Positions 52,740 to 60,756 of a DNA stretch of 64,000 bases are shown here, piece by piece (positions within the stretch are counted from its first letter, which is position 1; every line of letters begins with the position of its first letter). A model generated the notes under the pieces. It did not search any database. It was given only the letters and a program-made list of their open reading frames with translations, and had not been told where the DNA came from. Source of the DNA: Saprospirales bacterium (GTDB lineage Bacteria > Bacteroidota > Bacteroidia > Chitinophagales > Saprospiraceae). The stretch spans positions 62,001 to 126,000 of the forward strand of contig REEO01000009.1 in assembly GCA_007695035.1 (NCBI GenBank). Direction: 5' to 3'. A program made the position numbers and the translations under genes.

Positions 52740-54071
52740 TTAAATTTCTTCAGTTCCGTCCTCCTTTCGGTGTTTATAGTATTCATCCCATTCTTTCACC
52801 TGCGGATCTCCTAACTTATCAATGCTTTTGGCCACTAACATAGATACGGTGGCATCTCCGGTTACATTGGCGACCGTCCTACACATATCCAGCGGTCGGT
52901 CCACGGCAAAAATAAGGGCGAGTCCTGCTTCCGGAATTCCCGCCTGAGCGAGTACGATTACAAGCATAACCATGCCTGCACTTGGAACAGCTGCCGATCC
53001 AATGGAGGCCAGCGTTGCTGTGAGGACAATGCCCAATTGTGCAGCCAAAGACAGCTCCATTCCGAATGCCTGGGCTATGAAAATTGCTGCAATGGCCTGG
53101 TATAGACTGGTCCCATCCATGTTGATGGTGGCACCTATTGGAAGTACAAAACTGGTCACTTCTCTGTCCACCCCGAGATGTTCTTCTGTGCGCTCCATGG
53201 TTACTGGTAGTGTAGCCGCACTGGAGCTGGTTGAAAATGCCACGAGCTGCGCAGGTGAAATACCCCGGAAAAAGAATCCATAACCTTTTCCTGTGAAGAG
53301 GTACATGATGAGAGGATAGAAAATGAAGATGAGAATACTCAGCCCGAGCACTACACAAAAGGCATACCACAGCAAGGCGATAAAAATGTCCACAGTTGGA
53401 GATTCAACTACAAGGGCTGCCAGCAGAGCACCTACTCCGTAAGGGGCTGTAAGCATAATGAGGTCGATCAGCTTGAGTATAACTTCGTTCAGCCCGTCAA
53501 AGAAATTTTTCACCGTACTGACTTTTTTTTCGGGAAGTAGTACCAGCCCTATACCGAAGAAAATAGCTACGACAATAACCTGAAGCATGTTTCCATTATC
53601 GGCAGCCGCTGAAAAAATATTTTCCGCAAAGAGGTCTTCAAGTGGTTGTAAAGGTCCCGCATCTCTCGCCTGTTCGGCCAACTGCCGGGTGCGATCCGCA
53701 TCCTCCATGTAGGCTTGTTCGAGTTGCTCCCTGGTCTCCGGTGCCACCGTTTTTCCGGGTTGTACAATGTTTACGATGGTGAGTCCAATAGTCACTGCAA
53801 AAACGGTCGTCACCAAATAAATTCCGACGGTCCGCTTACCCAGTATGGACAGACTGGATATGTCCTGAAGATCGCTGATCCCCTTGATGAGGGAAGCGAT
53901 AATCAGCGGCATGGCTATCATTTTTAATACATCGATGAAAATGGAGCCAAATGGCTTGATGAAGTCAATAACAAAATTTGGCCCCCATTCAAGCTGGACG
54001 GCGACAACCCCCAACAGGATGCCGGAGACCATTCCAATGATAATTTGCCAGTGTAGCGCTAGTTTTTTCAT
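52740..54071 (-). CDS. Dicarboxylate/amino acid:cation symporter (DAACS family)
   Basis: A 443-residue secondary transporter of the DAACS family (GltP, DctA, GltPh), which imports glutamate, aspartate or C4-dicarboxylates with Na+ or H+. The serine-rich re-entrant loop FSTSSSAATLPVTM, the cation- and substrate-binding NMDGTSLYQ, and SIGSAAVPSAGMVML are present, along with the C-terminal helix segment DRPLDMCRTVANVTGDA, where the arginine or aspartate residues contact substrate. About eight helices are spread along the protein; an insert rich in charged residues near 130-160 is a periplasmic loop. Substrate cannot be set by eye. The gene stands alone. Confidence 0.92.
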   Translation of the reverse strand: MKKLALHWQIIIGMVSGILLGVVAVQLEWGPNFVIDFIKPFGSIFIDVLKMIAMPLIIASLIKGISDLQDISSLSILGKRTVGIYLVTTVFAVTIGLTIVNIVQPGKTVAPETREQLEQAYMEDADRTRQLAEQARDAGPLQPLEDLFAENIFSAAADNGNMLQVIVVAIFFGIGLVLLPEKKVSTVKNFFDGLNEVILKLIDLIMLTAPYGVGALLAALVVESPTVDIFIALLWYAFCVVLGLSILIFIFYPLIMYLFTGKGYGFFFRGISPAQLVAFSTSSSAATLPVTMERTEEHLGVDREVTSFVLPIGATINMDGTSLYQAIAAIFIAQAFGMELSLAAQLGIVLTATLASIGSAAVPSAGMVMLVIVLAQAGIPEAGLALIFAVDRPLDMCRTVANVTGDATVSMLVAKSIDKLGDPQVKEWDEYYKHRKEDGTEEI

Positions 54072-54243
54072 GGTTTTTCCCCTTTATTGATATTAAGGTA
54101 AGTGGTCGTAGAGGGGCTGAAGTCGATTGTGCGTGACTAATTCACCACTCCCATTAACCGAGGGCCAAATTAACAATTAATTTAAAGGCTAAAAGGGTGT
54201 TGGGTGATTTTTCCTTGAAGGATTACGGTTTTACAGCCTTATA

Positions 54244-54930
54244 TCAAGGCTTTATAATCCGGAGCATCTCTCGCTTTCCGGGAGGACCGGGGAGCTTCTC
54301 CCAGTCGAAGCCAAGCTTGCTAAGCATGCGACGGAATGCTCCCTGTACGCAGTAGGATACAATGATTCCTTCCGGAGCCAATGCTTCGTACAGGGGTGTG
54401 AAAATTTTCTCCGTCCACAAATCAGCCTGAGTTCCGGGACCGAAGGCATCGTAATACACGAGGTCTGGTTGGTCTTCAAATGTGTGATTTTGAAATGATC
54501 GCTCGAGTTTTCTAAGGTGAAAATGGGGGTTTATTTCGGTAAAAGTTTCCCATTCCGCATTGTGGATATTTCGGAATAAATCGAGGTCCTTGCCGGCGGT
54601 AAGTTCACAGGGTATGGCCTCAATAAAAGCTTTTGCTTCAGACTGTGTTAGTGGGTGCTTTTCAATGGAAGTGTAGAATATTTCAGGGCCTGAGCTGCAT
54701 TTCATTGCGGTCAACCAGGCATTGAGGCCACTCCCGAAACCGTATTCCAGTAAATTAATCCGCGAAACACCATGATTTGAGAAGATGTAGTGTAGCAATC
54801 CGGCATCGATAAATACGTGATTGCTCTCACTCAGGGAGCCGTGCCCCGAATGATACATGGCATTGTATTTGCCTGAAATTATAGTAGGAAAACCATCACC
54901 GGTTTTCTCAACCCGGTTGTTCGATTTCAT
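54244..54930 (-). CDS. mnmD: MnmD-type tRNA methyltransferase
   Basis: A 228-residue SAM-dependent methyltransferase matching the MnmD domain (DUF752), which methylates aminomethyl-uridine at position 34 of tRNA to finish mnm5(s2)U. The SAM-binding strand is LLEYGFGSGLNAWL at about 60-73 and the catalytic block is DLVYYDAFGPGTQADLW near 155-171, followed by GIIVSYCVQGAFRRML. The FAD-dependent MnmC half found fused in E. coli is absent, so this is the free-standing form. It lies 29 bp after a gene for a 50-residue lipoprotein on the same strand. Confidence 0.88.
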   Translation of the reverse strand: MKSNNRVEKTGDGFPTIISGKYNAMYHSGHGSLSESNHVFIDAGLLHYIFSNHGVSRINLLEYGFGSGLNAWLTAMKCSSGPEIFYTSIEKHPLTQSEAKAFIEAIPCELTAGKDLDLFRNIHNAEWETFTEINPHFHLRKLERSFQNHTFEDQPDLVYYDAFGPGTQADLWTEKIFTPLYEALAPEGIIVSYCVQGAFRRMLSKLGFDWEKLPGPPGKREMLRIIKP

Positions 54931-54959
54931 AGCAATCGGCGAAGGGTGTTAAAGTTGTA

Positions 54960-55112
54960 TTAAAGTAGTTGGCTGAGGTTCTGAAAGAGGGAGGAAAAGA
55001 AACCATCAGCAGAAAAACTACCAGGACAGCCATAGCCGCGGTTGCAAGAGGAAAGCGTCACGATTACCAGCAATGAAGCAAACAAAAGTGTTTTATTGAC
55101 TCGGTTTTTCAT
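54960..55112 (-). CDS. Small lipoprotein of 50 residues
   Basis: Reading the minus strand from the ATG at 55112 gives 50 codons and a TAA at 54960-54962. The product starts MKNRVNKTLLFASLLVIVTL and has a lipobox, LSSC, with the acceptor at C23. The short mature part begins CNRGYGCPG and is rich in Ser, Phe and Leu. A basic N-terminus, hydrophobic core and lipobox make a convincing lipoprotein signal. Tiny lipoproteins with a CxxxxGCP start occur, to my memory, in many Bacteroidota, with unknown function. It sits 29 bp upstream of mnmD and a -7 element lies 21 bp before it, so the two may form an operon. Confidence 0.75.
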   Translation of the reverse strand: MKNRVNKTLLFASLLVIVTLSSCNRGYGCPGSFSADGFFSSLFQNLSQLL

Positions 55113-55133
55113 TAAAAATTCGTTTGATTTGCA

Positions 55134-55141
55134 CAAAAATA
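55134..55141 (-). promoter_or_regulatory. Promoter -7 element for the small lipoprotein gene
   Basis: CAAAAATA on the plus strand reads TATTTTTG on the minus strand, 21 bases before the ATG at 55112. No good -33 box at 19 bases. Confidence 0.45.
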
Positions 55142-55208
55142 ATTAATTCATTCAATTGCAGCAGTCTTTAAACGGCCGCAGCCCTTGTTTATTCTCAAAA
55201 ACGCTTTC

Positions 55209-56567
55209 ATGAAAATCCACTTTTTATCTATGGGAGGTGCAGTTATGCACAATTTGGCTATTGCACTAAAGCGCGCCGGCCACCAAATAACAGGCTCCGA
55301 TGATGAAATTTACGACCCCGCCAGAACCAGGTTGAAGAGGGAGGGTATCCTTCCTGCCCGGGAGGGTTGGTTTGAATCTAATATTCACAGTGATCTAGAC
55401 CTTGTTATACTGGGCATGCACGCAAGGGAAGACAATCCCGAGCTGAAAAAGGCCCTGGATCTCGGTATTAAGATTCAGTCTTTTCCCGAATTTATTTACC
55501 ATCATTCCCGCAACAAGAAACGCATTGTCATTGGCGGCAGTCACGGAAAAACCACCACCACCTCTATGATTATGCACGCACTGCGCCATAAGGGCTTTGA
55601 CTACGACTACCTGGTAGGAGCCATGTTGGAGGGTTTTGATACGATGGTCAGGCTCTCTGATGCCCCTCTGATCGTAATTGAAGGCGATGAATACCTCAGT
55701 TCAGCTATTGATCGAAGACCTAAGTTTCTCCACTATAATGCTCAGATTTCTGCACTGACAGGGATTGCATGGGACCACATGAATGTATTTCCAACCGAGG
55801 AGAACTACTTTAAGCAGTTTGTGGATTACCTAAATAGTTTGCCGGAGAGCGCAAGGGTTTATTATTTTGATGAGGACTTCCATCTTCAAAAACTTGTAGG
55901 TGAACATCGTCCCAGGGGTATAAACTGTGTTCCATACAACCGGATTGACTACAAAAACGAGGCTGAAAACTGGACCGTTTTTTCCAAAAGGGGAAAGCCT
56001 TTTAAGGTCAACTTTTTTGGTTCGCACAACATGGCTAATTTGGAAGTTGCCAGGAGAATTTGCTTGGATTTGGGAATGGAGGAAGAGGATTTTTTGGAGG
56101 CCATTACCACATTTAAAGGTGCTCAAAAGCGGCTGCAGTTGATCGCATCAGAAGAAGGCCGGACTTTTTACCACGATTTTGCCCATGCACCTTCCAAGGT
56201 GCGAGCCACAGTAAATTCATTCCGGGAGCGATTTCCCGATGACAAGCTATGTACTGTGGTGGAATTACACACTTATTCAAGCTTAAATCAGGAATTTTTA
56301 CCTCATTACAAGGGCGCATTGGATAAGGCTGATGTGGCCATTGTTTTTTTTAGTCCACATACACTTAAGATGAAAAGGATGCCTCCGCTCGATGAAGAAA
56401 TTATCCGGAAAAATTTTGGAAGGGGTGACATTGTGATAGTCAACGATGCGCAGGAACTCAAGTCCAAACTGGTGGAGGCCAACCAAATCAACCCTCATTT
56501 TTTGATGATGAGCTCCGGGACATTTGGAGGGTCCAACTTAAATGACTTGGCCGGAGAGTTATTGTAG
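55209..56567 (+). CDS. mpl: UDP-N-acetylmuramate:tripeptide ligase Mpl
   Basis: A 452-residue Mur ligase of the Mpl type, which joins L-Ala-D-Glu-meso-Dap recovered from old peptidoglycan to UDP-MurNAc in cell-wall recycling. The N-terminal Rossmann domain starts IHFLSMGGAVMHNLA, the ATP loop is GGSHGKTTTTSM at about 115-126, and the central domain contains VIEGDEYLSSAIDRRPKF and GIAWDHMNVFPT. The C-terminal domain has FKGAQKRLQ and HDFAHAPSKV. ATG 55209 (MKIHFLSMGG) is chosen because the glycine-rich strand follows directly; an extension to TTG 55185 is unlikely. It implies meso-Dap peptidoglycan. MurC is a near relative, but the YDPAxTxL and HAPSK patterns fit Mpl. Confidence 0.87.
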   Translation: MKIHFLSMGGAVMHNLAIALKRAGHQITGSDDEIYDPARTRLKREGILPAREGWFESNIHSDLDLVILGMHAREDNPELKKALDLGIKIQSFPEFIYHHSRNKKRIVIGGSHGKTTTTSMIMHALRHKGFDYDYLVGAMLEGFDTMVRLSDAPLIVIEGDEYLSSAIDRRPKFLHYNAQISALTGIAWDHMNVFPTEENYFKQFVDYLNSLPESARVYYFDEDFHLQKLVGEHRPRGINCVPYNRIDYKNEAENWTVFSKRGKPFKVNFFGSHNMANLEVARRICLDLGMEEEDFLEAITTFKGAQKRLQLIASEEGRTFYHDFAHAPSKVRATVNSFRERFPDDKLCTVVELHTYSSLNQEFLPHYKGALDKADVAIVFFSPHTLKMKRMPPLDEEIIRKNFGRGDIVIVNDAQELKSKLVEANQINPHFLMMSSGTFGGSNLNDLAGELL

Positions 56568-56620
56568 CATTGGGATATAGCGAACTGTAGAATTTATCAT
56601 AGAACAATAGTTGGTCAATC

Positions 56621-56653
56621 TTTGTCACAATATTTGTGGAATTACTAATTTTG
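56621..56653 (+). promoter_or_regulatory. Promoter for pdhB
   Basis: TTTG (56621-56624) and TAATTTTG (56646-56653) with a 21-base spacer resemble the Bacteroidota consensus. The start codon is 16 bases downstream, and TAATTTTGGCCC is shared with the first ompH promoter. Confidence 0.65.
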
Positions 56654-56669
56654 GCCCAAAATTCATGAA

Positions 56670-57656
56670 ATGGCAAGAGAAATAGCACTGCGCGATGCCT
56701 TGAACGAGGCAATGTCAGAAGAAATGAGAAGAGATGAGGATGTTTTCCTTATGGGTGAAGAAGTTGCAGAATACAACGGAGCCTACAAGGTCAGTAAAGG
56801 TATGCTGGACGAATTTGGTGCCCGCAGAGTAATAGATACGCCCATTTCCGAATTGGGTTTTGCAGGAATCGGTGTGGGTGCCGCCATGAACGGACTCAGA
56901 CCCATTGTGGAGTTCATGACCTGGAACTTCGCTGTACTTGCTTTTGATCAGCTCGTCAACAACGCTGCCAAAACACTCTCGCAATCTTCGGGAGAATTTG
57001 GTTGTCCTGCTGTTTTTCGAGGACCGTCGGGTTCTGCCGGTCAATTGGCACAACAGCACAGCCAGACTTTTGAGAGCTGGATGGCCAATGTGCCCGGTCT
57101 CAAAGTGGTGAGTTGTATCGATCCCGCAGATGCTAAAGGACTTTTAAAATCCGCCATCCGTGATAACGACCCGGTTTGTATGATGGAAGCCGAAATTATG
57201 TACGGTTTTAAAGGCAAGGTTCCTGAGGATGAATACCTCGTGCCCATTGGTAAAGCGGCAATTAGAAGAGAGGGAACCGATGTGACCATTGTGTCCTATA
57301 ATAAAATGATAGAGGTGGCAAAAGACGCTGCAAAAGAATTGGAAAAAGAGGGCATCTCTGCTGAAGTCATCGACTTGCGGACCATCAGGCCACTAGACTA
57401 CGACACCCTCATCGAATCTGTAAAAAAGACCAACCGAATGGTGGTTGTCGATGAGTCATGGCCTTTTGCCGGGGTCTCTGCAGAGATTGGTTACTCCATC
57501 CAAAAACTCGCCTTTGACTACCTCGATGCACCGGTCGTAAGGATAAATGCACAAGATACTTCTCTTAGTTACGCCCCAACACTGGTTGAAGAATACCTGC
57601 CCAATCCGGAAAGGGTGATCAAAGCAGTTAAGGAGGTTATGTACATCAAAAAATGA
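56670..57656 (+). CDS. pdhB: Pyruvate dehydrogenase E1 component, beta subunit
   Basis: A 328-residue subunit of the pyruvate dehydrogenase E1 enzyme, which with the alpha subunit and thiamine diphosphate decarboxylates pyruvate to feed acetyl-CoA into the TCA cycle. MGEEVAEYNGAYKVSKGM, DTPISELGFAGIGVGAA and VEFMTWNF are standard, with the conserved glutamate in the first block contacting the cofactor. The transketolase C-terminal domain starts at about 200. Length is normal. The alpha, E2 and E3 genes are not in the window, a common split in Bacteroidota. Branched-chain E1 beta is a close relative but the sequence fits PDH better. Confidence 0.93.
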   Translation: MAREIALRDALNEAMSEEMRRDEDVFLMGEEVAEYNGAYKVSKGMLDEFGARRVIDTPISELGFAGIGVGAAMNGLRPIVEFMTWNFAVLAFDQLVNNAAKTLSQSSGEFGCPAVFRGPSGSAGQLAQQHSQTFESWMANVPGLKVVSCIDPADAKGLLKSAIRDNDPVCMMEAEIMYGFKGKVPEDEYLVPIGKAAIRREGTDVTIVSYNKMIEVAKDAAKELEKEGISAEVIDLRTIRPLDYDTLIESVKKTNRMVVVDESWPFAGVSAEIGYSIQKLAFDYLDAPVVRINAQDTSLSYAPTLVEEYLPNPERVIKAVKEVMYIKK

Positions 57657-57885
57657 TGGAAGCCTCATTGGTTAGTTTTTGTCATTGTAAATAACAGCTT
57701 CTGATCTCAACCTTTTCGGTAGAAGTAGTAAGGAACTGAGAAATGGAATTCCGACTGAAGTAGAAAAGGCTTCCTGTAGATCGGTGAAAGTGTAATCTCT
57801 TTCCGCAAAAGAGCGATTTTAGTGACGCTTGGGGAAACCCCAATCTCAATTGCAGACCAAATCGATTAGAGAACCCCAGTCTTTT

Positions 57886-58317
57886 TTAATCAGCCACGCA
57901 TTTTGAGATAATGTCCATGGGGGTGACTATTCCAACGATCTTGTTGTCTTCACAAATGGGAATGGCCCGGAACAGATTTTCTTTCAAAATGCCGATTGCC
58001 ACTCCGATGGATTTCTCGGGTGTGAGCGTAGCTACATTTTCGGTCATGACATCCGAAACCAGTAGAGAACGGAACAAGCTCTTGTTGTAGACCTTTTTGT
58101 ATTTGTTATGAAAGACAGACAGACCGTAGGATACCCGGAGAACATCCGATTTACTGACCATTCCTATAATGGAGTAATCCTCATCGGCAACCGGCAGGTG
58201 ATTTATGGTGTTTTCCTCGATCAATCGCTCCACCTCCTCCATCGTCTGATTGGGAGAAATAGTTATCAGGTCGGTGGTCATTATTTCTGAAACAGGATCG
58301 GACGCAGTATATGCCAT
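57886..58317 (-). CDS. CBS-domain protein
   Basis: A 143-residue protein composed of a pair of CBS domains (about 8-62 and 82-140), a module that usually binds adenine nucleotides and senses energy or redox state. Each repeat shows the pattern of MTTDLITISPNQTMEEVERL and MTENVATLTPEKSIGVAIGI, then LPVADEDYSIIGMVSKSDV and IPICEDNKIVGIVTPMDI. There is no signal peptide and no further domain, so it likely regulates a partner. It lies 33 bp downstream of the universal stress protein gene on the same strand, and the two may act together. Confidence 0.88.
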   Translation of the reverse strand: MAYTASDPVSEIMTTDLITISPNQTMEEVERLIEENTINHLPVADEDYSIIGMVSKSDVLRVSYGLSVFHNKYKKVYNKSLFRSLLVSDVMTENVATLTPEKSIGVAIGILKENLFRAIPICEDNKIVGIVTPMDIISKCVAD

Positions 58318-58350
58318 TATTAGAAAATTTTTTTAAAGGATGCTGTGAAG

Positions 58351-59184
58351 TTAATCATTTTCTTCGGTCAGGTGGATTACCAACATTGGGACTCTGGTAT
58401 TCATAACCATTTTCTTGGTGGTACTCCGGTGCAGTATGGACCGCCAGAAGTTGCGGTTTATGTTACAGAAGACTGCCAGGTCTGCATTGGTCTTGTCAAT
58501 GTAGTGGTTGATCCCATCCATGACTTCCCCACCTTCTACAAAATGTATTAAAAAGGGAAAATCCGGCACATCTTCTTCAAATAGTATATTGATAATCTTC
58601 TCTCTGATTTCTTCCTGGTCGCCCTTTTCCTTGCCGTCTGCAACATATACAAAATGCACAGTGGATTTGTAGAGCTTTACCAGGGCCCGGATATTGTCAA
58701 TGGTGTCTTTGTGCACCGATTCCCTGTTAGCCGCAAAAACTATATTTTCAAAGGATTTGTACTCAAGCCCTGCCGGTATTAGCAGAACAGGAATGTCCGA
58801 GCGCACAGAAATTTCAGCGGCAATACTTCCAAAAAACCGCTCGAGGGCATTTCGCTGTCCCTGGGTGCTCATCACGATATATTTGTACTTTTCACCCTCG
58901 GACGTCAGGCGTTTCATGCCTTGAATGGGAAAGCCGATCTCCAGCGAGTTCAAAACCCGCACCTTTGGATTCTTGGGGAGACTTTCGAGAAAGCCATCCA
59001 TCTCCTCACGCAGGTTTTTCTCTATGTCGGTATATTGAAAGTGAGTAGCACCGTGGAATTCACCCAAGTCAACCTGGTAAAAGTGCACCACGTGAATACT
59101 AAGCCCTGTTTTGGCCGCAAAATCCAACGCAAAGGGAAAGACTTTGGCCGAAGATTCTGAAAAATCTGTTGGAAATAAAATCAT
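58351..59184 (-). CDS. Universal stress protein with two Usp domains
   Basis: A 277-residue cytoplasmic protein with two tandem Usp domains (about 1-140 and 145-275). The first has the ATP-contacting style end STQGQRNALERFFGSIAAE, close to the G-x9-G-S/T pattern but lacking the preceding G-x2-G. The second, degenerate domain ends NFWRSILHRSTTKKM and probably does not bind nucleotide in the same way. Such proteins rise in stress or stationary phase; the direct role here is unknown. It is upstream of the CBS protein gene with 33 bp between them. Confidence 0.88.
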   Translation of the reverse strand: MILFPTDFSESSAKVFPFALDFAAKTGLSIHVVHFYQVDLGEFHGATHFQYTDIEKNLREEMDGFLESLPKNPKVRVLNSLEIGFPIQGMKRLTSEGEKYKYIVMSTQGQRNALERFFGSIAAEISVRSDIPVLLIPAGLEYKSFENIVFAANRESVHKDTIDNIRALVKLYKSTVHFVYVADGKEKGDQEEIREKIINILFEEDVPDFPFLIHFVEGGEVMDGINHYIDKTNADLAVFCNINRNFWRSILHRSTTKKMVMNTRVPMLVIHLTEEND

Positions 59185-59449
59185 TTGTCCTCAATTTAAA
59201 AACTCTAAAGTAAAACGATTTTTTGAAACCGTTGGTTATGACCGCAGGTTTTTATTTGATTCAGGGCATAAAGATATCCTGTGTAAGGTTTTCAAATGGT
59301 GATTTGTATCAGTTTTGGGACTGTTTATTGTCAGCCATTTTTTTAATGTGATTGAAAGTGATTATATATAACACACTTGGACGCGATCAACAAAACTTGC
59401 TTCCAGGCGCCATTTAGGCAATGGCCCGAATTTTGATGTATGAACAGTT

Positions 59450-60685
59450 ATGGGTGAAGTGAGAAATTCAGCTTTTGATAATCAGCTCTCTGCATTGTTC
59501 CTTCATTTGAGTTGGGTAATGGAAGAGAAACTCTTATTGATGTTACTGGTGAAATTGTGGGACCAAAAGATGGAGGGACGGAGATTTGAGTTGGAGACCA
59601 ATACCGGCTTGTCTTTTGTGCTGAAAAGGGAAGACCGCCCTTTTTCTCTAAAATTGGCAGATGGTAAGTGGAGCTTTATCATCGGTACTCATATTTCTCT
59701 GTATTCAAAACTCCACCGCAATAAACCTTTCTTTGAAGGCGGCTTGAAAATACGCGGTAAAACTGAGAGAAAACAAGCCATTCCAATACCAGGATTTCAA
59801 ACCGAATTGAAAGAGATTGATTGCGATCAAAATACCAGGATTAAAATCGGTCCGGTGAACTTGCCGGTAAACAGACTTAGCAACCTGATTGCCGGGGTGT
59901 TAAAGAATCACATGGCACGCTATTTTGACAACCTGCTTAATGATATGGCCCTACAAAACAGGGAAATACCAGGCCCGGCGTTGGAAGAACTTAACCGGCT
60001 CCTTCCCGGCTCTGAACTTTTTATCAATCGACTTCACCTGGAAACAGGCTATCCCGCATCGGGAAACCTGCCCGTTTTTGCCGATCTGATTATTGGTCCT
60101 AAGCAAGTCGATGGGGCATCCTTAAAGATTACATCCACCCAATCACTTAGGTTGGGTCGCGGCCTGTCTGAGGTAAAAATAGCTTATGATTGGTTACCCC
60201 GGCTGATACCCACTGTGGAAAACAAGGTGGGGCTGTGGACCGTGACAATAAGGCCAGCGGTGGTTTACCGAGCTGACAAAAAATTGTGCTTCCACCTCCT
60301 TTTATCCGGCAGTATTTCTGGAAAACTGTTGGTGGCCGTACCAGTGAATGATCAAAATAAACTGGAACTTGAAAAGACCCGTTTTGAAGATGCAAAATTC
60401 GACTCACTTTGGCAGCGGACTCTCTTCGGTCTTTTTAGAAAATTTATTCTCAATCGAATGTTACAGGAAATTTTCCACAAACTAAATCGCTTTGCAGATG
60501 GCTATAGATTATCTGCTCCGGGCACGATCAATGCATTTGATGCTCAAAGCCTGGATTTGATCATTGAAGGTGAAAGAGATATTTTTGCCGGAGAAAACCA
60601 CCTTTCTCTGGCCTTCCTCCTATCTTTGGCTCCCGGAAAAACCGGGATGCTACCTCTCGAGTCCGGAAAATCTGCGGATGAGTAG
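59450..60685 (+). CDS. Hypothetical protein, possibly TULIP/DUF4403-like
   Basis: A 411-residue protein that I do not recognise with confidence. It has no signal peptide or membrane segment. The middle is beta-rich with amphipathic segments, for example GGLKIRGKTERKQAIPIPGF and IKIGPVNLPVNRLSNLIAGV, and ends in a leucine-rich tail (HLSLAFLLSLAPG). Alternating hydrophobic strands and the tandem-looking layout are reminiscent of lipid-binding TULIP proteins such as DUF4403, but no diagnostic motif settles it. The start at ATG 59450 is uncertain; ATG 59516 (MEEKLLL) is another option. It is followed 71 bp later by the gamma-glutamyltransferase gene. Confidence 0.65.
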   Translation: MGEVRNSAFDNQLSALFLHLSWVMEEKLLLMLLVKLWDQKMEGRRFELETNTGLSFVLKREDRPFSLKLADGKWSFIIGTHISLYSKLHRNKPFFEGGLKIRGKTERKQAIPIPGFQTELKEIDCDQNTRIKIGPVNLPVNRLSNLIAGVLKNHMARYFDNLLNDMALQNREIPGPALEELNRLLPGSELFINRLHLETGYPASGNLPVFADLIIGPKQVDGASLKITSTQSLRLGRGLSEVKIAYDWLPRLIPTVENKVGLWTVTIRPAVVYRADKKLCFHLLLSGSISGKLLVAVPVNDQNKLELEKTRFEDAKFDSLWQRTLFGLFRKFILNRMLQEIFHKLNRFADGYRLSAPGTINAFDAQSLDLIIEGERDIFAGENHLSLAFLLSLAPGKTGMLPLESGKSADE

Positions 60686-60756
60686 TGCAATTCATGCCGG
60701 CTTATTTTCTTGCTTGTAGCGAGTGGGGCATAATTTTTAGAAAAAATCTTCAGGAG

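Noticed and set aside
57829-57843. Perfect small hairpin TTGGGG-AAA-CCCCAA after pdhB
   Set aside because: No T run follows on either strand and it is far from the pdhB stop, so it is not called as a terminator.
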